From Photobacterium gaetbulicola Gung47 (GTDB taxonomy: Bacteria; Pseudomonadota; Gammaproteobacteria; Enterobacterales; Vibrionaceae), in NCBI GenBank assembly GCA_000940995.1, contig CP005974.1, positions 186,001 through 250,000 of the forward strand: a DNA stretch of 64,000 nucleotides, in the 5' to 3' direction. Of this stretch, positions 1 to 9,542 are shown in pieces (within the stretch, counting starts at the first letter, position 1; every line of letters starts with the position of its first letter). The notes beneath the pieces are model-generated. The model saw nothing but the letters and a program-made list of their open reading frames with translations. It did not search any database and was not told where the DNA came from. The position numbers and the translations under genes are program-made.

Positions 1-451
1 TGCCCACCACACTATCGGGGTAACGGAACCAGACCCGCTCTAGCTGCTCATCGACGATGCGGTAACCAACCTTGACGTTCTCGCCGCGCGGGAACATCTG
101 TTGCGGGTTCTGCCAGCCTGTGCGGGTGAACAAAATACCGAAGCTCGACGAGTCCAGCAGGTACTCACTGCTCTGGAAGATTCTATCGCTGGCCGTCTCG
201 CCCTGGTTACGCACCTTGCGTGCAACGACTTGACGAAAGTCATTATCCATCATCAACATCGCTCGCTGGATTTCTTTGAGCCGCTCACTGTGTTCGCGTG
301 ACTGCTCGTCACTGCGCTGCACTCCGTTCATCACCTGGTAGGCCGACAAACTCAACATGGCAAACACCGCTATCGCGACCAACACTTCCAGCAAGGTAAA
401 ACCACACTGACGAGACAGGCGCTGACGGGAAAAAGGATTAATTCTCAACAT
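1..451 (-). CDS. gspJ: Type II secretion minor pseudopilin GspJ (partial, C-terminus off the left edge)
   Basis: The reading frame opens at the ATG at 451 and runs without a stop off the left edge, giving about 150 residues. The N-terminus has a short basic leader ending in CGFTLLEVLVAIAVFAM, the type IV prepilin signal with cleavage after Gly, +1 Phe and Glu at +5. A long helix with many charged residues follows. It is placed last in gspC-D-E-F-G-H-I-J and overlaps the end of gspI by 14 bases, so translation is probably coupled. In this family GspJ joins GspI and GspK in the tip complex of the pseudopilus. Identity rests on the prepilin motif, the operon position and the fit to GspJ length; the remaining gspK onward lie outside the window. 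Confidence 0.93.
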   Translation of the reverse strand, partial: MLRINPFSRQRLSRQCGFTLLEVLVAIAVFAMLSLSAYQVMNGVQRSDEQSREHSERLKEIQRAMLMMDNDFRQVVARKVRNQGETASDRIFQSSEYLLDSSSFGILFTRTGWQNPQQMFPRGENVKVGYRIVDEQLERVWFRYPDSVVG

Positions 452-815
452 ACGTTCTCAACGTCACCACCGACTTCTTGCGCGCTTCATCTGTTGCTAC
501 AGTAACATCCAATGCGCGCAGGTAACCGTCAGCTGTTTGGGTACTTTTTATGGACCAGTACCACTCACGCCCAGCCAATTCTGATTTTCCTCGCCTGACC
601 GATGTCGGGATCTGCCCCGACAGTCTGATCTTGGCCATTTCATTGTCGGCGACCATGGCGGCAAAAGTTTTCTCCTCAAGGTACCCCAGGGTATTGAGAT
701 GCTGGCTCACCGCTTTCATCACACTGAGCGCTGCGGTAGCAAACACCGCCAAAGCCACCAGCACTTCCAGCAAAGTCAGCCCCCGGACGCGCCGGGCTGT
801 CGATAACGGTTTCAC
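438..815 (-). CDS. gspI: Type II secretion minor pseudopilin GspI
   Basis: A 125-residue protein with the prepilin signal RVRG-LTLLEVLVALAVF near residues 9-25. The residue after the cleavage site is Leu rather than the usual Phe, while Glu +5 is kept. GspI initiates the pseudopilus tip in the inner membrane with GspJ and GspK. Its start overlaps the gspH stop by four bases and its end overlaps gspJ, both signs of translational coupling in the operon. Length is typical for GspI. Confidence 0.93.
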   Translation of the reverse strand: MKPLSTARRVRGLTLLEVLVALAVFATAALSVMKAVSQHLNTLGYLEEKTFAAMVADNEMAKIRLSGQIPTSVRRGKSELAGREWYWSIKSTQTADGYLRALDVTVATDEARKKSVVTLRTYVEN

Positions 816-1405
816 GGCTGGGTGTTCTCCTGCACACTAGCGATAGTCTCGCCCGGTGGTAACAGAAAGAGTTGCCCCAACTCATCAGCCTGTACCCGCC
901 AAAACTGATTTTCACCCGTCACTTCAAACTCCAATGTAAAAGGGGTGTACTCGCCACTGGCCATCACCACCACCTGAGGTGGTTTAATCTTGTCTTTGTC
1001 AGTTTGCTCAGCAAACAAGTCTTCGTTAAACAGCGAGCCCGGCTTGAACAGGCGATCCTGGTCCTGCCAGGAGTAACTGCCGATCTCGACCACCAAGCGG
1101 ATCTCGTCGGGCATTTCCACCTCAGTGAAAAATTTTGACGACTCCACCGGCTGCCAATCCTGACTGGTTAGCTGAAGAAACTGATAACGATTACGCTCAA
1201 CCCGGACACCGTAGTCATAGCCGTTGAGCAAAGCATCCTCGCCCAGTAACTGGACGAGATGGTGGAAGCGCGCAGCTTCTTCCCTGACTTTATCTTCCTT
1301 GCTTTCAGGCAAGGCCACAATCACTGCTACGGCACTGGTTGCCAACAGCACCAGAACCAGCAGTATTTCGATCAGGGTAAAACCCGCTGCACGCTTACTC
1401 TTCAT
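812..1405 (-). CDS. gspH: Type II secretion minor pseudopilin GspH
   Basis: About 197 residues with the prepilin signal AAGFTLIEILLVLVLLA at the N-terminus, processed by the prepilin peptidase GspO/PilD. GspH sits at the tip-shaft junction of the pseudopilus. The start could be the ATG at 1405 or the GTG one codon earlier at 1408; I chose the ATG. It lies six bases below gspG in the operon and overlaps gspI by four bases. Family assignment rests on the motif, size and order. Confidence 0.92.
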   Translation of the reverse strand: MKSKRAAGFTLIEILLVLVLLATSAVAVIVALPESKEDKVREEAARFHHLVQLLGEDALLNGYDYGVRVERNRYQFLQLTSQDWQPVESSKFFTEVEMPDEIRLVVEIGSYSWQDQDRLFKPGSLFNEDLFAEQTDKDKIKPPQVVVMASGEYTPFTLEFEVTGENQFWRVQADELGQLFLLPPGETIASVQENTQP

Positions 1406-1411
1406 CACAAC

Positions 1412-1846
1412 TTAGAAATCCAGCATATTCCAGTTGCCGATATCCGTATTAATACCTTCCCCGCCTTCCTGGCCATCGGCCCCCAGGCTGAAGATATCAA
1501 CCGCACCGTGCTCACCCGGCATCACATACTGGTATGGGTTACCCCATGGGTCATTAGGCAGACGGCGGATATAGCCACCATCGCGGTAATTACGCGGCTC
1601 AGGGCTAGAAGACGGCTTGCTGACCAGTGCCTCAAGGCCCTGATCGGTCGTTGGATACGCGCTGTTGTCCAGCCTGTACATATCCAGTGCCTGCTCCAAC
1701 GCACTGATATCGGTCACGACTTTCTGCTGGTCGGCTTTTTCCTTGTTACCTAACAGGTTAGGTACGACCAAGCTGGCCAATACCCCAAGGATTACGATCA
1801 CGACCATGACTTCCAGCAGCGTAAAGCCGCGTTGTTTGCGTTGCAT
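1412..1846 (-). CDS. gspG: Type II secretion major pseudopilin GspG
   Basis: A 144-residue protein starting MQRKQRG-FTLLEVMVVIVIL. This is a class III signal with Phe +1 and Glu +5 and the long hydrophobic helix that assembles the pseudopilus. The C-terminal half has the GspG features DNSAYPTTDQGLEAL and DPWGNPYQY, plus acidic loops of the calcium-binding type seen in this family. The ATG at 1846 follows a strong GGAGG ribosome site by about eight bases; the longer frame starting at a TTG would include that site and is unlikely. It is the main structural subunit of the secretion piston. Confidence 0.97.
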   Translation of the reverse strand: MQRKQRGFTLLEVMVVIVILGVLASLVVPNLLGNKEKADQQKVVTDISALEQALDMYRLDNSAYPTTDQGLEALVSKPSSSPEPRNYRDGGYIRRLPNDPWGNPYQYVMPGEHGAVDIFSLGADGQEGGEGINTDIGNWNMLDF

Positions 1847-1865
1847 TAAAATAACCTCCAAAAAA

Positions 1866-3086
1866 TTACATCCCGACCATATTGTTCAAAGCAATGATCG
1901 GCATAAGGGTAGCAATAACAATAAACATCACGATGCCAGCCATCGCGACGATCAATAAGGGTTCAAAAATCCCCAGCGCCATATTGACCAGCGACTCGAA
2001 GTCCCTGTCCTGGTTATCGGCAGCACGGGTAAGCATCTGCTCGAGCTCGCCACTGCGCTCGCCACTGGCAATCATATGCAGCATCATCGGGGGAAAGAGC
2101 TTGGTTTGTTCAAGCGAGACCCGCAAGCTGGAGCCTTCACGGACTTTATCTGCCGCTTCCCGGATCTGTTGATTAACCCAAGTATTGGTCATCACGTCCG
2201 AGGCCACTTTCATGCCTTCCAGCAGAGGGATGGCACTCGAGGTACAAATAGAAAGAGTTCGGGCAAAACGCGAGGTACTCAGACCCCGAGCGACCTTACC
2301 AATCACCGGCAGGCGCATAACCCAGCGATCCCACTTCAACCGAAAGTCAGGGCGCTTGAGAGCCAGCTTAATAAGCATGAATAAGACAGCAATGACAAGC
2401 AGGACCACCAAGCCCCAATTCTGGACAAAGTCACTGGCTGCGAGCAGGACCTCAGTGATAGTCGGCAGTTGCTGACCCATCTGGACGAACTGATCGACAA
2501 TCTTCGGCACTACCGTCGCCAACAAGAAAGCCACCACCGCAATCGCAATAATGGTCAGCATGGTTGGGTAGATCATCGCCTGCATCAGCTTACTGCGCAT
2601 TTTCTGGCGATTCTCAGTGTAGTCCGCCAAGCGGTTCAGCACTGTATCGAGATGACCGGATTTCTCCCCCGCCGCCACCATGGCACGAAACAGCTGATCG
2701 AAAATATGCGGATATTCTGCCATCGAGTCTGACAGGGTATAGCCTTCCACTACCCGCGAGCGCACGGCCAGCAGCATGTTCTTCAGCCTCGGCTTTTCGC
2801 TCTGCTCTGCCACTGCCTTCAAACATTCCTCAAGTGGCATCGAGGCCTGTACCAAGGTCGCCAGCTGTCGGGTGATCAACGACAGCTCCGTAGTACTGAT
2901 CCCCCGGCGCAGCTGAAAGCCACCACTGGCTTTTTTCTTCTCGCGCTCATGGGTTTGTACTACTTCCACCGGGATCATCCCCTGCTCACGAAGCTGCTGG
3001 CGTACTTGCCGTGCGGTATCGCCCTCAAGAACCCCTTTCTTCTGACGCCCTTTGGCATCCAGAGCTTTGTATTCAAACGCCGCCAT
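1866..3086 (-). CDS. gspF: Type II secretion inner-membrane platform protein GspF
   Basis: A 406-residue polytopic protein with two copies of the T2SSF domain (roughly residues 70-195 and 275-398). There are membrane segments near 170-195, 222-242 and 375-398. The N-terminus MAAFEYKALDAKGRQKKG is characteristic. GspF is the platform around which the ATPase GspE drives pseudopilus assembly. The gene lies three bases below gspE and 19 bases above gspG's start, within one operon. Confidence 0.97.
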   Translation of the reverse strand: MAAFEYKALDAKGRQKKGVLEGDTARQVRQQLREQGMIPVEVVQTHEREKKKASGGFQLRRGISTTELSLITRQLATLVQASMPLEECLKAVAEQSEKPRLKNMLLAVRSRVVEGYTLSDSMAEYPHIFDQLFRAMVAAGEKSGHLDTVLNRLADYTENRQKMRSKLMQAMIYPTMLTIIAIAVVAFLLATVVPKIVDQFVQMGQQLPTITEVLLAASDFVQNWGLVVLLVIAVLFMLIKLALKRPDFRLKWDRWVMRLPVIGKVARGLSTSRFARTLSICTSSAIPLLEGMKVASDVMTNTWVNQQIREAADKVREGSSLRVSLEQTKLFPPMMLHMIASGERSGELEQMLTRAADNQDRDFESLVNMALGIFEPLLIVAMAGIVMFIVIATLMPIIALNNMVGM

Positions 3087-3089
3087 CGG

Positions 3090-4592
3090 TTAGCCCTCCT
3101 TGGTGACCCGCATCACTTCCTCTAGGGTAGTAATACCGGCTTTGACCTTCGCCAGACCATCATCCCGGATACTTGGAGTATGGGCACGAATGGCTTTTTC
3201 AATCGCCATCTCACCGGCCTCACCGTGGATCAGCTCCTGTACCTGCTCATCAATCAGCAGCAGCTCATGAATACCCGTACGGCCGCGGTAACCTTTGTTG
3301 TTACACGCTTCACAGCCTTTGGCATGGTAGAGCGTCAAGTCTTCATCAGCCGGTATACCGAACAACTTCTTCTGTTCATTATCGGCTTCATACGGTTCGC
3401 GACAGGTCGGGCACAGGGTACGGACCAGACGCTGGGCCAGTACGCCGAGCAATGAAGAAGATACGAGGAATGGCTCGATTCCCATATCACGCAAACGCGT
3501 AATGGCACCAACGGCAGTATTGGTGTGCAACGTCGACATTACCATGTGACCTGTCAACGAGGCCTGCACCGCAATCGAGGCAGTCTCAAGGTCACGGATC
3601 TCACCGACCATCACCACATCCGGGTCCTGACGCAAGATAGCACGCAGGCCACGGGCAAATGTCATGTCAACTTTCGGGTTGACCTGGGTCTGGCCGATAC
3701 CGTCGATATCAAATTCGATCGGATCTTCAACGGTCAGGATATTGCGCTCCTTACCGTTGAGCTCCTGCAAGCCGGCATACAGGGTGGTCGACTTACCCGA
3801 ACCGGTCGGGCCGGTGACCAGGATAATGCCGTGCGGACGCTCGATGATATGGCGGAAGTTGGCATGGTTGGCCTCGGTCATTCCCAAGCTGTAGAGATCC
3901 AACCGGGTGGCATTCTTGTCGAGCAGACGCAATACCACCCGCTCACCATGGGAAGATGGCATGGTCGATACACGCACATCTACCGCCCGGCCACCGATCC
4001 GCAACGAGATACGACCATCCTGCGGCACCCGCTTCTCGGCAATATCCAGCCTCGCCATGACCTTGATACGCGAGACCAGCAGCGGGGCCAGTTTGCGGCT
4101 CGGCTGCAAGACCTCCCGCAATACGCCATCGACCCGGAAGCGAATAGAGAGCACTTTTTCGAACGTCTCGATATGGATATCCGACGCCGCCTCCTTGATC
4201 GCTTCGGCCAGCATGGCATTGATCAATTTGATGATCGGCGCGTCGTCTTCCGATTCCAGCAAGTCTTCGGTTTCCGGCAGCTCTTCGGCCAAGGAAAAGA
4301 AGTCGTCACTGTCCGAGCCCAAATCTTCCATCAACTGGCGGGCCTCTGACGAGTCACGCTGGTAGGCTTCGGTCAATTTGAGCTCGAACGCCTTGTCCTC
4401 CAGTGCATGGGGGACAAAACTGCTGCCGGCCACCCGGCGGACTTCCGCCAGTACCGCACCCGACAACTGACCGCTGTAATACAGAGCGATACCCTGATCC
4501 AATGCCTCAAGCACCACCCGGTGGCGCTTGGCAAACGAGAAAGGCAGCCGGAACAGCGGCTGCTTATCCTGTCCCTGGCTTACATCATGCAT
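3090..4592 (-). CDS. gspE: Type II secretion ATPase GspE
   Basis: A 500-residue cytoplasmic secretion ATPase. An N-terminal domain binds the GspL partner, and an N2 and ATPase core follow. The Walker A GPTGSGKST is near residue 260, the Walker B/Asp box region contains VMVGEIRD, and a His box STLHTNTA is present. The C-terminal zinc-binding module is CPTC...CEAC, typical of T2SS rather than type IV pilus ATPases. The start codon overlaps the gspD stop by one base. It hydrolyses ATP to drive pseudopilus extension. Confidence 0.98.
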   Translation of the reverse strand: MHDVSQGQDKQPLFRLPFSFAKRHRVVLEALDQGIALYYSGQLSGAVLAEVRRVAGSSFVPHALEDKAFELKLTEAYQRDSSEARQLMEDLGSDSDDFFSLAEELPETEDLLESEDDAPIIKLINAMLAEAIKEAASDIHIETFEKVLSIRFRVDGVLREVLQPSRKLAPLLVSRIKVMARLDIAEKRVPQDGRISLRIGGRAVDVRVSTMPSSHGERVVLRLLDKNATRLDLYSLGMTEANHANFRHIIERPHGIILVTGPTGSGKSTTLYAGLQELNGKERNILTVEDPIEFDIDGIGQTQVNPKVDMTFARGLRAILRQDPDVVMVGEIRDLETASIAVQASLTGHMVMSTLHTNTAVGAITRLRDMGIEPFLVSSSLLGVLAQRLVRTLCPTCREPYEADNEQKKLFGIPADEDLTLYHAKGCEACNNKGYRGRTGIHELLLIDEQVQELIHGEAGEMAIEKAIRAHTPSIRDDGLAKVKAGITTLEEVMRVTKEG

Positions 4593-6613
4593 TACTGATC
4601 GCCCTCCAGTTGGGCAACAAAGGCACGCACCTCAGGGGGCAACGAGATATCCTCACCATATTTCGGCAATACCGGAATCGCGGTTTCCGGCATCAAACGC
4701 AGGCCCTTGTCCGCTTTGTATAATTGCTCGGCACGGATGTAGTTGTACTTGCGCTGGGTGATCCCATCAGCCGTCACCCCGTCGCGAATAATCGTCGGCT
4801 TGATGAACACCATCAGGTTGGTCTTCGCCGTCGTGGTGTTCGTAGACTTGAACAAATGACCGAGTACCGGAATATCCCCCAGAATAGGGATCTTCTGCTC
4901 GCTCTCGTTGGTCTGCTCCTGGATCAACCCGCCAAGTGCCAGCATCTGGCCGTCCTGGACCAAGACATTGGTGGTCAGTTGACGCTTGGAGAAGCGAACA
5001 TCGACCGCCCCATCAGCCCCCAGTACGTTAGAGACTTCCTGCTCGATTTTGAGCTGAACCGAATCCCCCTCGTTGATCTGCGGAGTCACGTTCAGCTTGA
5101 TACCCACTTCCTTACGCTCAACGGTCTGGAACGGGTTATCGTTGTTCGAGCTCGAGGTCGAGCCGGTCACCACCGGCACTTCTTCACCGACAATGAACGA
5201 GGCTTCGCCATTATCCATCACGGTGATGCTCGGCGATGACAGAATGTTGGAGTTACGGTCAGACGCAACGGCATTGACCAGCATGGTCCAGTCGCCCATC
5301 ACAATCCCCAGCGCGGCACCATTCACCCCGCCAAGCACCGAAGCCAAGGTACTGAAATCACCGTCTTCGGTAATGGTACGAGTCTCTTCCTGCCCGGTTT
5401 GCGGGTTGGTAAAGGTTTCTGTTCGAGTCTGATCTTTGGCTTGCTCGAGGCCAATCGCATACTGGGAGATAGGCACGCCCGAGTTGCCGAACTGGATCAC
5501 CCCGCCGTCGGTGGTTCCCCACTGGACTCCGAAGTTCACGCCATCACCTTCGGCCAACTCGACGATCATCGCCTCTATCAGCACCTGGGCACGGCGGATA
5601 TCCAGCTGGGCAATGATGTTTTCCAGCGCACGCATGATATCCGGCGGCGCGGTCAAGATCAGCGAGTTGGTATCAACGTGGGCCGATATCATCACCTGGG
5701 AGTTACTGCCTGCAGTGGCTTTGGCATTGCCCTGCTTTTCAGCCTGCAGGTTATCGGATACACCTTTAAGTACATCGACCATCTGTTCGGCATTGGCATA
5801 TTTCAGGTACACCACCCGGTTATTACCCGAAGAAGCCATCTCGACATCCAGCTGGCGGATCAGGCGACGCAACCGGTCGCGCACCTGCGGATCACCGGAT
5901 AACAGAACCGAGTTGGTACGGTCATCCGCGACCAATTTAGGCTGCAGGAATTCAGGTGTCGATTTGGCATCGGCCGTCTTGTTCAGTGCATCAACGATAC
6001 GCACCATTTCAGCCGCCGAGGCGTGATACAACTCGACCACGTCAATCTCTTTATCACCGGCCCGGTCGACCCGCTCGATGATTTCTGCCAACCGGTTAAC
6101 AGTAGCAGCACGGCCGGTGATCATAATGATATTGGCCGGATCATAGTGCACCACGTTACCGGCACCGGCATTGTCATTGAGCTGGCGCAGCAATGGCGAC
6201 AATTCACGGACCGAGACATTGCGAACCGCGATCACGCGAGTGACCACCTCATCACCCCTGATGTTGGTATCATCACCCACTACTGGGATAGCCGAAATCT
6301 TGGCGTCCTTGTCACGGACCACCTTGAGCACACCGTTGTCCATTTCAACCACGGCAAAGCCATAGACTTCGAGCACATTCAGGAAAAACTGGTAGTACTG
6401 CTCGTCGTTGAGCAGATCATAACTGCGGACATTGACCTGACCACGCACCGCCGGATCCACGATGATGGTTTTCTGCAGGTTACGCCCGACGATGTTAATA
6501 AATTCCTGAATGTCTGTTCCTTTGAAGCTGGCACTAAACTCACTCGCCAGTGCAGAACTGCACATCAAGCTGCCTAATAACCAGAGGGCGCTTTTACCCA
6601 TCCATTTTTTCAC
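4592..6613 (-). CDS. gspD: Type II secretion outer-membrane secretin GspD
   Basis: A 673-residue secretin. A signal peptide (cleavage near residue 23, ...SALA-SEF) is followed by the N0 domain (FKGTDIQEFINIVGRN), three KH-like N1-N3 repeats to about residue 340, and the C-terminal secretin barrel with VGEEVPVVTG and LGGLIQEQ. It forms the outer-membrane channel for folded exoproteins. The start is a GTG at 6613 with AGGAG six bases upstream; the next ATG, four codons in, has no such site. Export and assembly in Vibrionaceae normally need other factors that are not in this window. Confidence 0.97.
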   Translation of the reverse strand: MKKWMGKSALWLLGSLMCSSALASEFSASFKGTDIQEFINIVGRNLQKTIIVDPAVRGQVNVRSYDLLNDEQYYQFFLNVLEVYGFAVVEMDNGVLKVVRDKDAKISAIPVVGDDTNIRGDEVVTRVIAVRNVSVRELSPLLRQLNDNAGAGNVVHYDPANIIMITGRAATVNRLAEIIERVDRAGDKEIDVVELYHASAAEMVRIVDALNKTADAKSTPEFLQPKLVADDRTNSVLLSGDPQVRDRLRRLIRQLDVEMASSGNNRVVYLKYANAEQMVDVLKGVSDNLQAEKQGNAKATAGSNSQVMISAHVDTNSLILTAPPDIMRALENIIAQLDIRRAQVLIEAMIVELAEGDGVNFGVQWGTTDGGVIQFGNSGVPISQYAIGLEQAKDQTRTETFTNPQTGQEETRTITEDGDFSTLASVLGGVNGAALGIVMGDWTMLVNAVASDRNSNILSSPSITVMDNGEASFIVGEEVPVVTGSTSSSNNDNPFQTVERKEVGIKLNVTPQINEGDSVQLKIEQEVSNVLGADGAVDVRFSKRQLTTNVLVQDGQMLALGGLIQEQTNESEQKIPILGDIPVLGHLFKSTNTTTAKTNLMVFIKPTIIRDGVTADGITQRKYNYIRAEQLYKADKGLRLMPETAIPVLPKYGEDISLPPEVRAFVAQLEGDQ

Positions 6614-6651
6614 AAAAAACTCCTGCGCTATCGCATGTTCGCTTTGGGCTA

Positions 6652-7554
6652 CTACTGCAGCTCAATATAAATATCGTGTAGCTGACCTTCTCGCTCGACG
6701 GTCAAGGTAAAATCGGACGCATCCGACAGTTCGGTCCACAATTTCGCCATCACCGCGGCATCAGTCAGATCATTGCCGTTGAGGCTAACGGCCAAGTCAT
6801 CGGCCTGCAGGCCCACGGCATCAAACAACGCCCGGTCCTTGCCAGGGTTGACCCGGTATCCCACCAACTCGCCATCCCGTTTCACTTGGGACAGACGAAT
6901 GTAGCTAAATAAGGTTTGCGGCTTTTCCAGAATTTCCTGCTTGATGCGGCTCAAATCCGATGATGGCTCCTCTGGCTCGGCACGGGATGGTGCCGGACGA
7001 GCGGATTGTACCGAACGCTGCGAGGCTTTATTGAAGTCGACCCCGTCCAGCATCAAGGTTTCGTCACGGCCACTATTACGGATGATCACCCGATCCGGGT
7101 AGACCGCCTGCAACGTTGCGCGGGTGCCTTCAATGGCCTCATTCAGGCCATAAGTATTTTGTTTACCTCGGTGGGTGATCACGGCCAACGCCGTTTGCGG
7201 GTTACTGCTGGCCACTAGGCCAACCAGAGTCAGACTAAGACGGGTCTGGGGGGCATCCTGTTTCACCGGCTGCTTGCGTTCGACCACCGGGGCACTTTCC
7301 TGATAACGGCCAAACAGGTTCATGTTCAGCACCTTGGCAACTTCAGCACGATCGTTGCCCGCGTCAGACGATACAGCCACAGTGGAGGCCTGCCAACGAG
7401 CTGGCGTTTGGGTTGGCTGCAGGGCAAGCCAACCCATCCTGCCTACCACCCAGGCGAGCATCACAACCAGCACCCAAGTAAGGAAGCGAGTCAATGACGA
7501 GATTGAGATCTTGCTTTTCGATTGCAAGGTCCCTAACCAATTTGCTGTAACCAT
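6652..7554 (-). CDS. gspC: Type II secretion inner-membrane protein GspC
   Basis: A 300-residue bitopic protein. A short cytoplasmic N-terminus is followed by one membrane helix (about residues 22-43), the periplasmic homology region (LTLVGLVASSNPQTALAVI) and a C-terminal PDZ domain (about 215-300, VNPGKDRALFDAVGLQADDLAVSLNG). GspC links the secretin to the inner-membrane platform and helps select substrates. It is the first gene of the minus-strand operon, 38 bases above gspD, so the operon promoter should lie between 7555 and 7700. Confidence 0.96.
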   Translation of the reverse strand: MVTANWLGTLQSKSKISISSLTRFLTWVLVVMLAWVVGRMGWLALQPTQTPARWQASTVAVSSDAGNDRAEVAKVLNMNLFGRYQESAPVVERKQPVKQDAPQTRLSLTLVGLVASSNPQTALAVITHRGKQNTYGLNEAIEGTRATLQAVYPDRVIIRNSGRDETLMLDGVDFNKASQRSVQSARPAPSRAEPEEPSSDLSRIKQEILEKPQTLFSYIRLSQVKRDGELVGYRVNPGKDRALFDAVGLQADDLAVSLNGNDLTDAAVMAKLWTELSDASDFTLTVEREGQLHDIYIELQ

Positions 7555-7838
7555 GAAAAATCCATCATCCTGCGGAAATAAAAACTAGCGCGTTATACCA
7601 AAAGGTAATATCAAAACGTATTACTGCTTCTCGAGCCGTATGATTGGCTGCCTTAGTTTATCAAAGTGAGCCCAGAAAGTTCCCACTACTATCAATAGAC
7701 TATCTTTTTTATGTGACTTATTCCCATTTTACGGTTGAAATCCCGATCCCATATCACCATTTAAAAACTCTCAATGCCTGCTGACGCTCTGTCAGCAATG
7801 TGGTACTTTTAGCGCCCTTTAGGGTTAAGGAGCATACT
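7555..7838. other. Divergent intergenic region gspC / hslR
   Basis: This 284-base AT-rich stretch must hold the promoter of the secretion operon (minus) and that of hslR-hslO (plus). I find no hexamer pair good enough to name, no inverted repeat of note and no small reading frame with a ribosome site. The only clear signal is the AAGGAG at 7827-7832 serving hslR. Confidence 0.5.
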
Positions 7839-8249
7839 GTGGGCCAACAAACATCTCATCAAGACAACACTCAAGTCCGTCTCGATAAGTGGTTATGGGC
7901 GGCACGCTTTTACAAAACCCGTTCTATTGCCCGCACCATGATCGACGGCGGTAAAGTGCAATATAACGGCCAGCGCTCCAAACCCAGTAAACTGGTTGAA
8001 GTCGGTGCTGAGATCCGTTTACGCCAAGGCAATGATGAAAAAACCATTATTATAGAAAAACTCTCAGACACCCGCCGTGGTGCACCTGAAGCTCAAACTC
8101 TATATCGGGAAACCGAGGAGAGCGCCAAGCGCCGTGAAGAGCATGCCAACATGCGCCGCCTTCATGCCTACGGCAGCCCGAGTCCCGAGAAGCGCCCTGA
8201 TAAAAAGCAGCGTCGCGATATAATTAAGTTTAAAAGTCATTCCGACTAA
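7839..8249 (+). CDS. hslR: Heat-shock ribosome-recycling protein Hsp15
   Basis: A 136-residue basic protein with an S4 RNA-binding domain at about residues 10-70 (VRLDKWLWAARFYKTRSIARTM in two overlapping motifs) and a charged C-terminal tail. Hsp15 binds free 50S subunits carrying a stalled peptidyl-tRNA and helps recycle them. The GTG at 7839 is preceded by AAGGAG at six bases, and the resulting length matches the E. coli protein of about 133 residues. It is followed by hslO, the same order as in E. coli. Confidence 0.95.
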   Translation: MGQQTSHQDNTQVRLDKWLWAARFYKTRSIARTMIDGGKVQYNGQRSKPSKLVEVGAEIRLRQGNDEKTIIIEKLSDTRRGAPEAQTLYRETEESAKRREEHANMRRLHAYGSPSPEKRPDKKQRRDIIKFKSHSD

Positions 8250-8344
8250 GGGTATTAGTTCAGTGTAGCGCAGAATAGTTTCGTTATGTTGACGTGGAAT
8301 ACCCAATTTTGGTCAATCAGATACCTGCTGGAGAAATCAAGCTA

Positions 8345-9223
8345 ATGACAAAAGATAGTCTATACCGTTACCTGTTTGACGGTGTATCCGTACGTGGTGA
8401 ACTGGTTCAGTTGGGCGACACCTACCAACAGATCATTTCCAGCAAGGACTACCCAGCCCCAGTGCAGAGCCTGTTGGGCGAGCTGCTGGTCGCAACGAGC
8501 CTGCTAACCGCGACGCTTAAATTCGAAGGGTCAATCACCGTCCAGCTGCAAGGTGACGGTCCAGTTAAGCTGGCGGTTATCAATGGCGACAACGACCAAA
8601 AACTCCGTGGCGTTGCCCGCTGGGACGGTGAAGTACCCGCTGACGGCACCATTCATGACCTGATGGGCAAGGGCCATATGGTGATCACCATCACCCCGAC
8701 CAAAGGCGAGCGCTACCAAGGTGTCGTTGGCCTCGAAGGCGACAGCCTTGCAGCCTGCCTAGAAGGTTACTTTGAAAACTCCGAACAGTTGAAAACTCGT
8801 ATTTGGCTGCGTACTGGCGAGCATGAAGGCAATGCCAAAGCGGCCGGTATGCTACTGCAGATCCTGCCGGACGGCCAGGGCCACGAAGATGACTTCGAGC
8901 ACCTAGAGCAACTGACAGAAACAGTGAAGAACGAAGAGCTGTTCGGGCTAGAAGCACAGGATGTCCTTTACCGCCTTTACCACCAAGAGACCGTGAAGCT
9001 GTTCGACCCGCAGGAAGTGATCTTCCAGTGCGGTTGTTCGCGCGAGCGCAGCGCCTCGGCAATCAGCTCTATCGAGCGTACCGAAGTCGAGCGTATTGTG
9101 GCGGAAGAAGGCAAAGTCTCACTGCACTGTGACTACTGTGGTACAAGCTATGACTTTGATAGTATTGATGTTGCCGCCCTATTCGAGAAGGCAGCTACAG
9201 ATAACAGCAACCAGGTGCATTAA
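8345..9223 (+). CDS. hslO: Redox-regulated chaperone Hsp33
   Basis: A 292-residue holdase chaperone activated by oxidation. The C-terminal zinc switch is complete: a CxC pair in FQCGCSRER and a CxxC pair in LHCDYCGTSYDF. In the reduced state the four Cys bind zinc; oxidation unfolds the linker and exposes the client site. I use the ATG at 8345 (MTKDSLYRYLFDG) because it aligns with the start of known Hsp33 proteins and gives the usual length; an earlier in-frame start at 8294 would add 17 unlikely residues. A terminator follows. Confidence 0.96.
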   Translation: MTKDSLYRYLFDGVSVRGELVQLGDTYQQIISSKDYPAPVQSLLGELLVATSLLTATLKFEGSITVQLQGDGPVKLAVINGDNDQKLRGVARWDGEVPADGTIHDLMGKGHMVITITPTKGERYQGVVGLEGDSLAACLEGYFENSEQLKTRIWLRTGEHEGNAKAAGMLLQILPDGQGHEDDFEHLEQLTETVKNEELFGLEAQDVLYRLYHQETVKLFDPQEVIFQCGCSRERSASAISSIERTEVERIVAEEGKVSLHCDYCGTSYDFDSIDVAALFEKAATDNSNQVH

Positions 9224-9257
9224 TTATTCAGCATAATTAAGCCTGAAACTGACTTAC

Positions 9258-9287
9258 AAAAGCCGGACTTTGTCCGGCTTTTTTTTT
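9258..9287 (+). terminator. Rho-independent terminator of hslR-hslO
   Basis: AAAGCCGGACTTTGTCCGGC forms a tight GC hairpin followed by nine T residues. Confidence 0.93.
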
Positions 9288-9542
9288 ACCTGAAGCACAC
9301 TTTCCCCGCACAAGATGTAAGCAAATAACATGCTAACCCTCGCTTTTTTCAGGAAAAATATTAAATTTTAGAGCTAGCGCAAATACTTTACATCGCGATA
9401 AAATTACCGCCTACAATAAATTCAAGACTTTTACTCGGACGTAACTTTTTAGTGGTTAATTTTTGATAAACCTCCCTGAATTACCCCTTTAGGGTTGCTA
9501 GCATGGTCAACAGTTAAACAACATCTTACCCAAGGAGCACCT
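9288..9542 (+). promoter_or_regulatory. pckA leader region
   Basis: This 255-base AT-rich interval must hold the pckA promoter. A TTTACA near 9390 is a possible -35 element, but no well-spaced -10 is convincing, and I see no consensus CRP site. The ribosome site AAGGAG at 9532-9537 fixes the start of pckA at 9543. Confidence 0.45.

Noticed and set aside
9380..9420. CRP site or strong promoter for pckA
   Set aside because: No TGTGA-N6-TCACA match and the hexamers are badly spaced, although pckA is CRP-activated elsewhere.
7815..9497. Repeated CCTTTAGGGTT before hslR and pckA
   Set aside because: Two 11-base matches in AT-rich leaders are not enough to call a motif.
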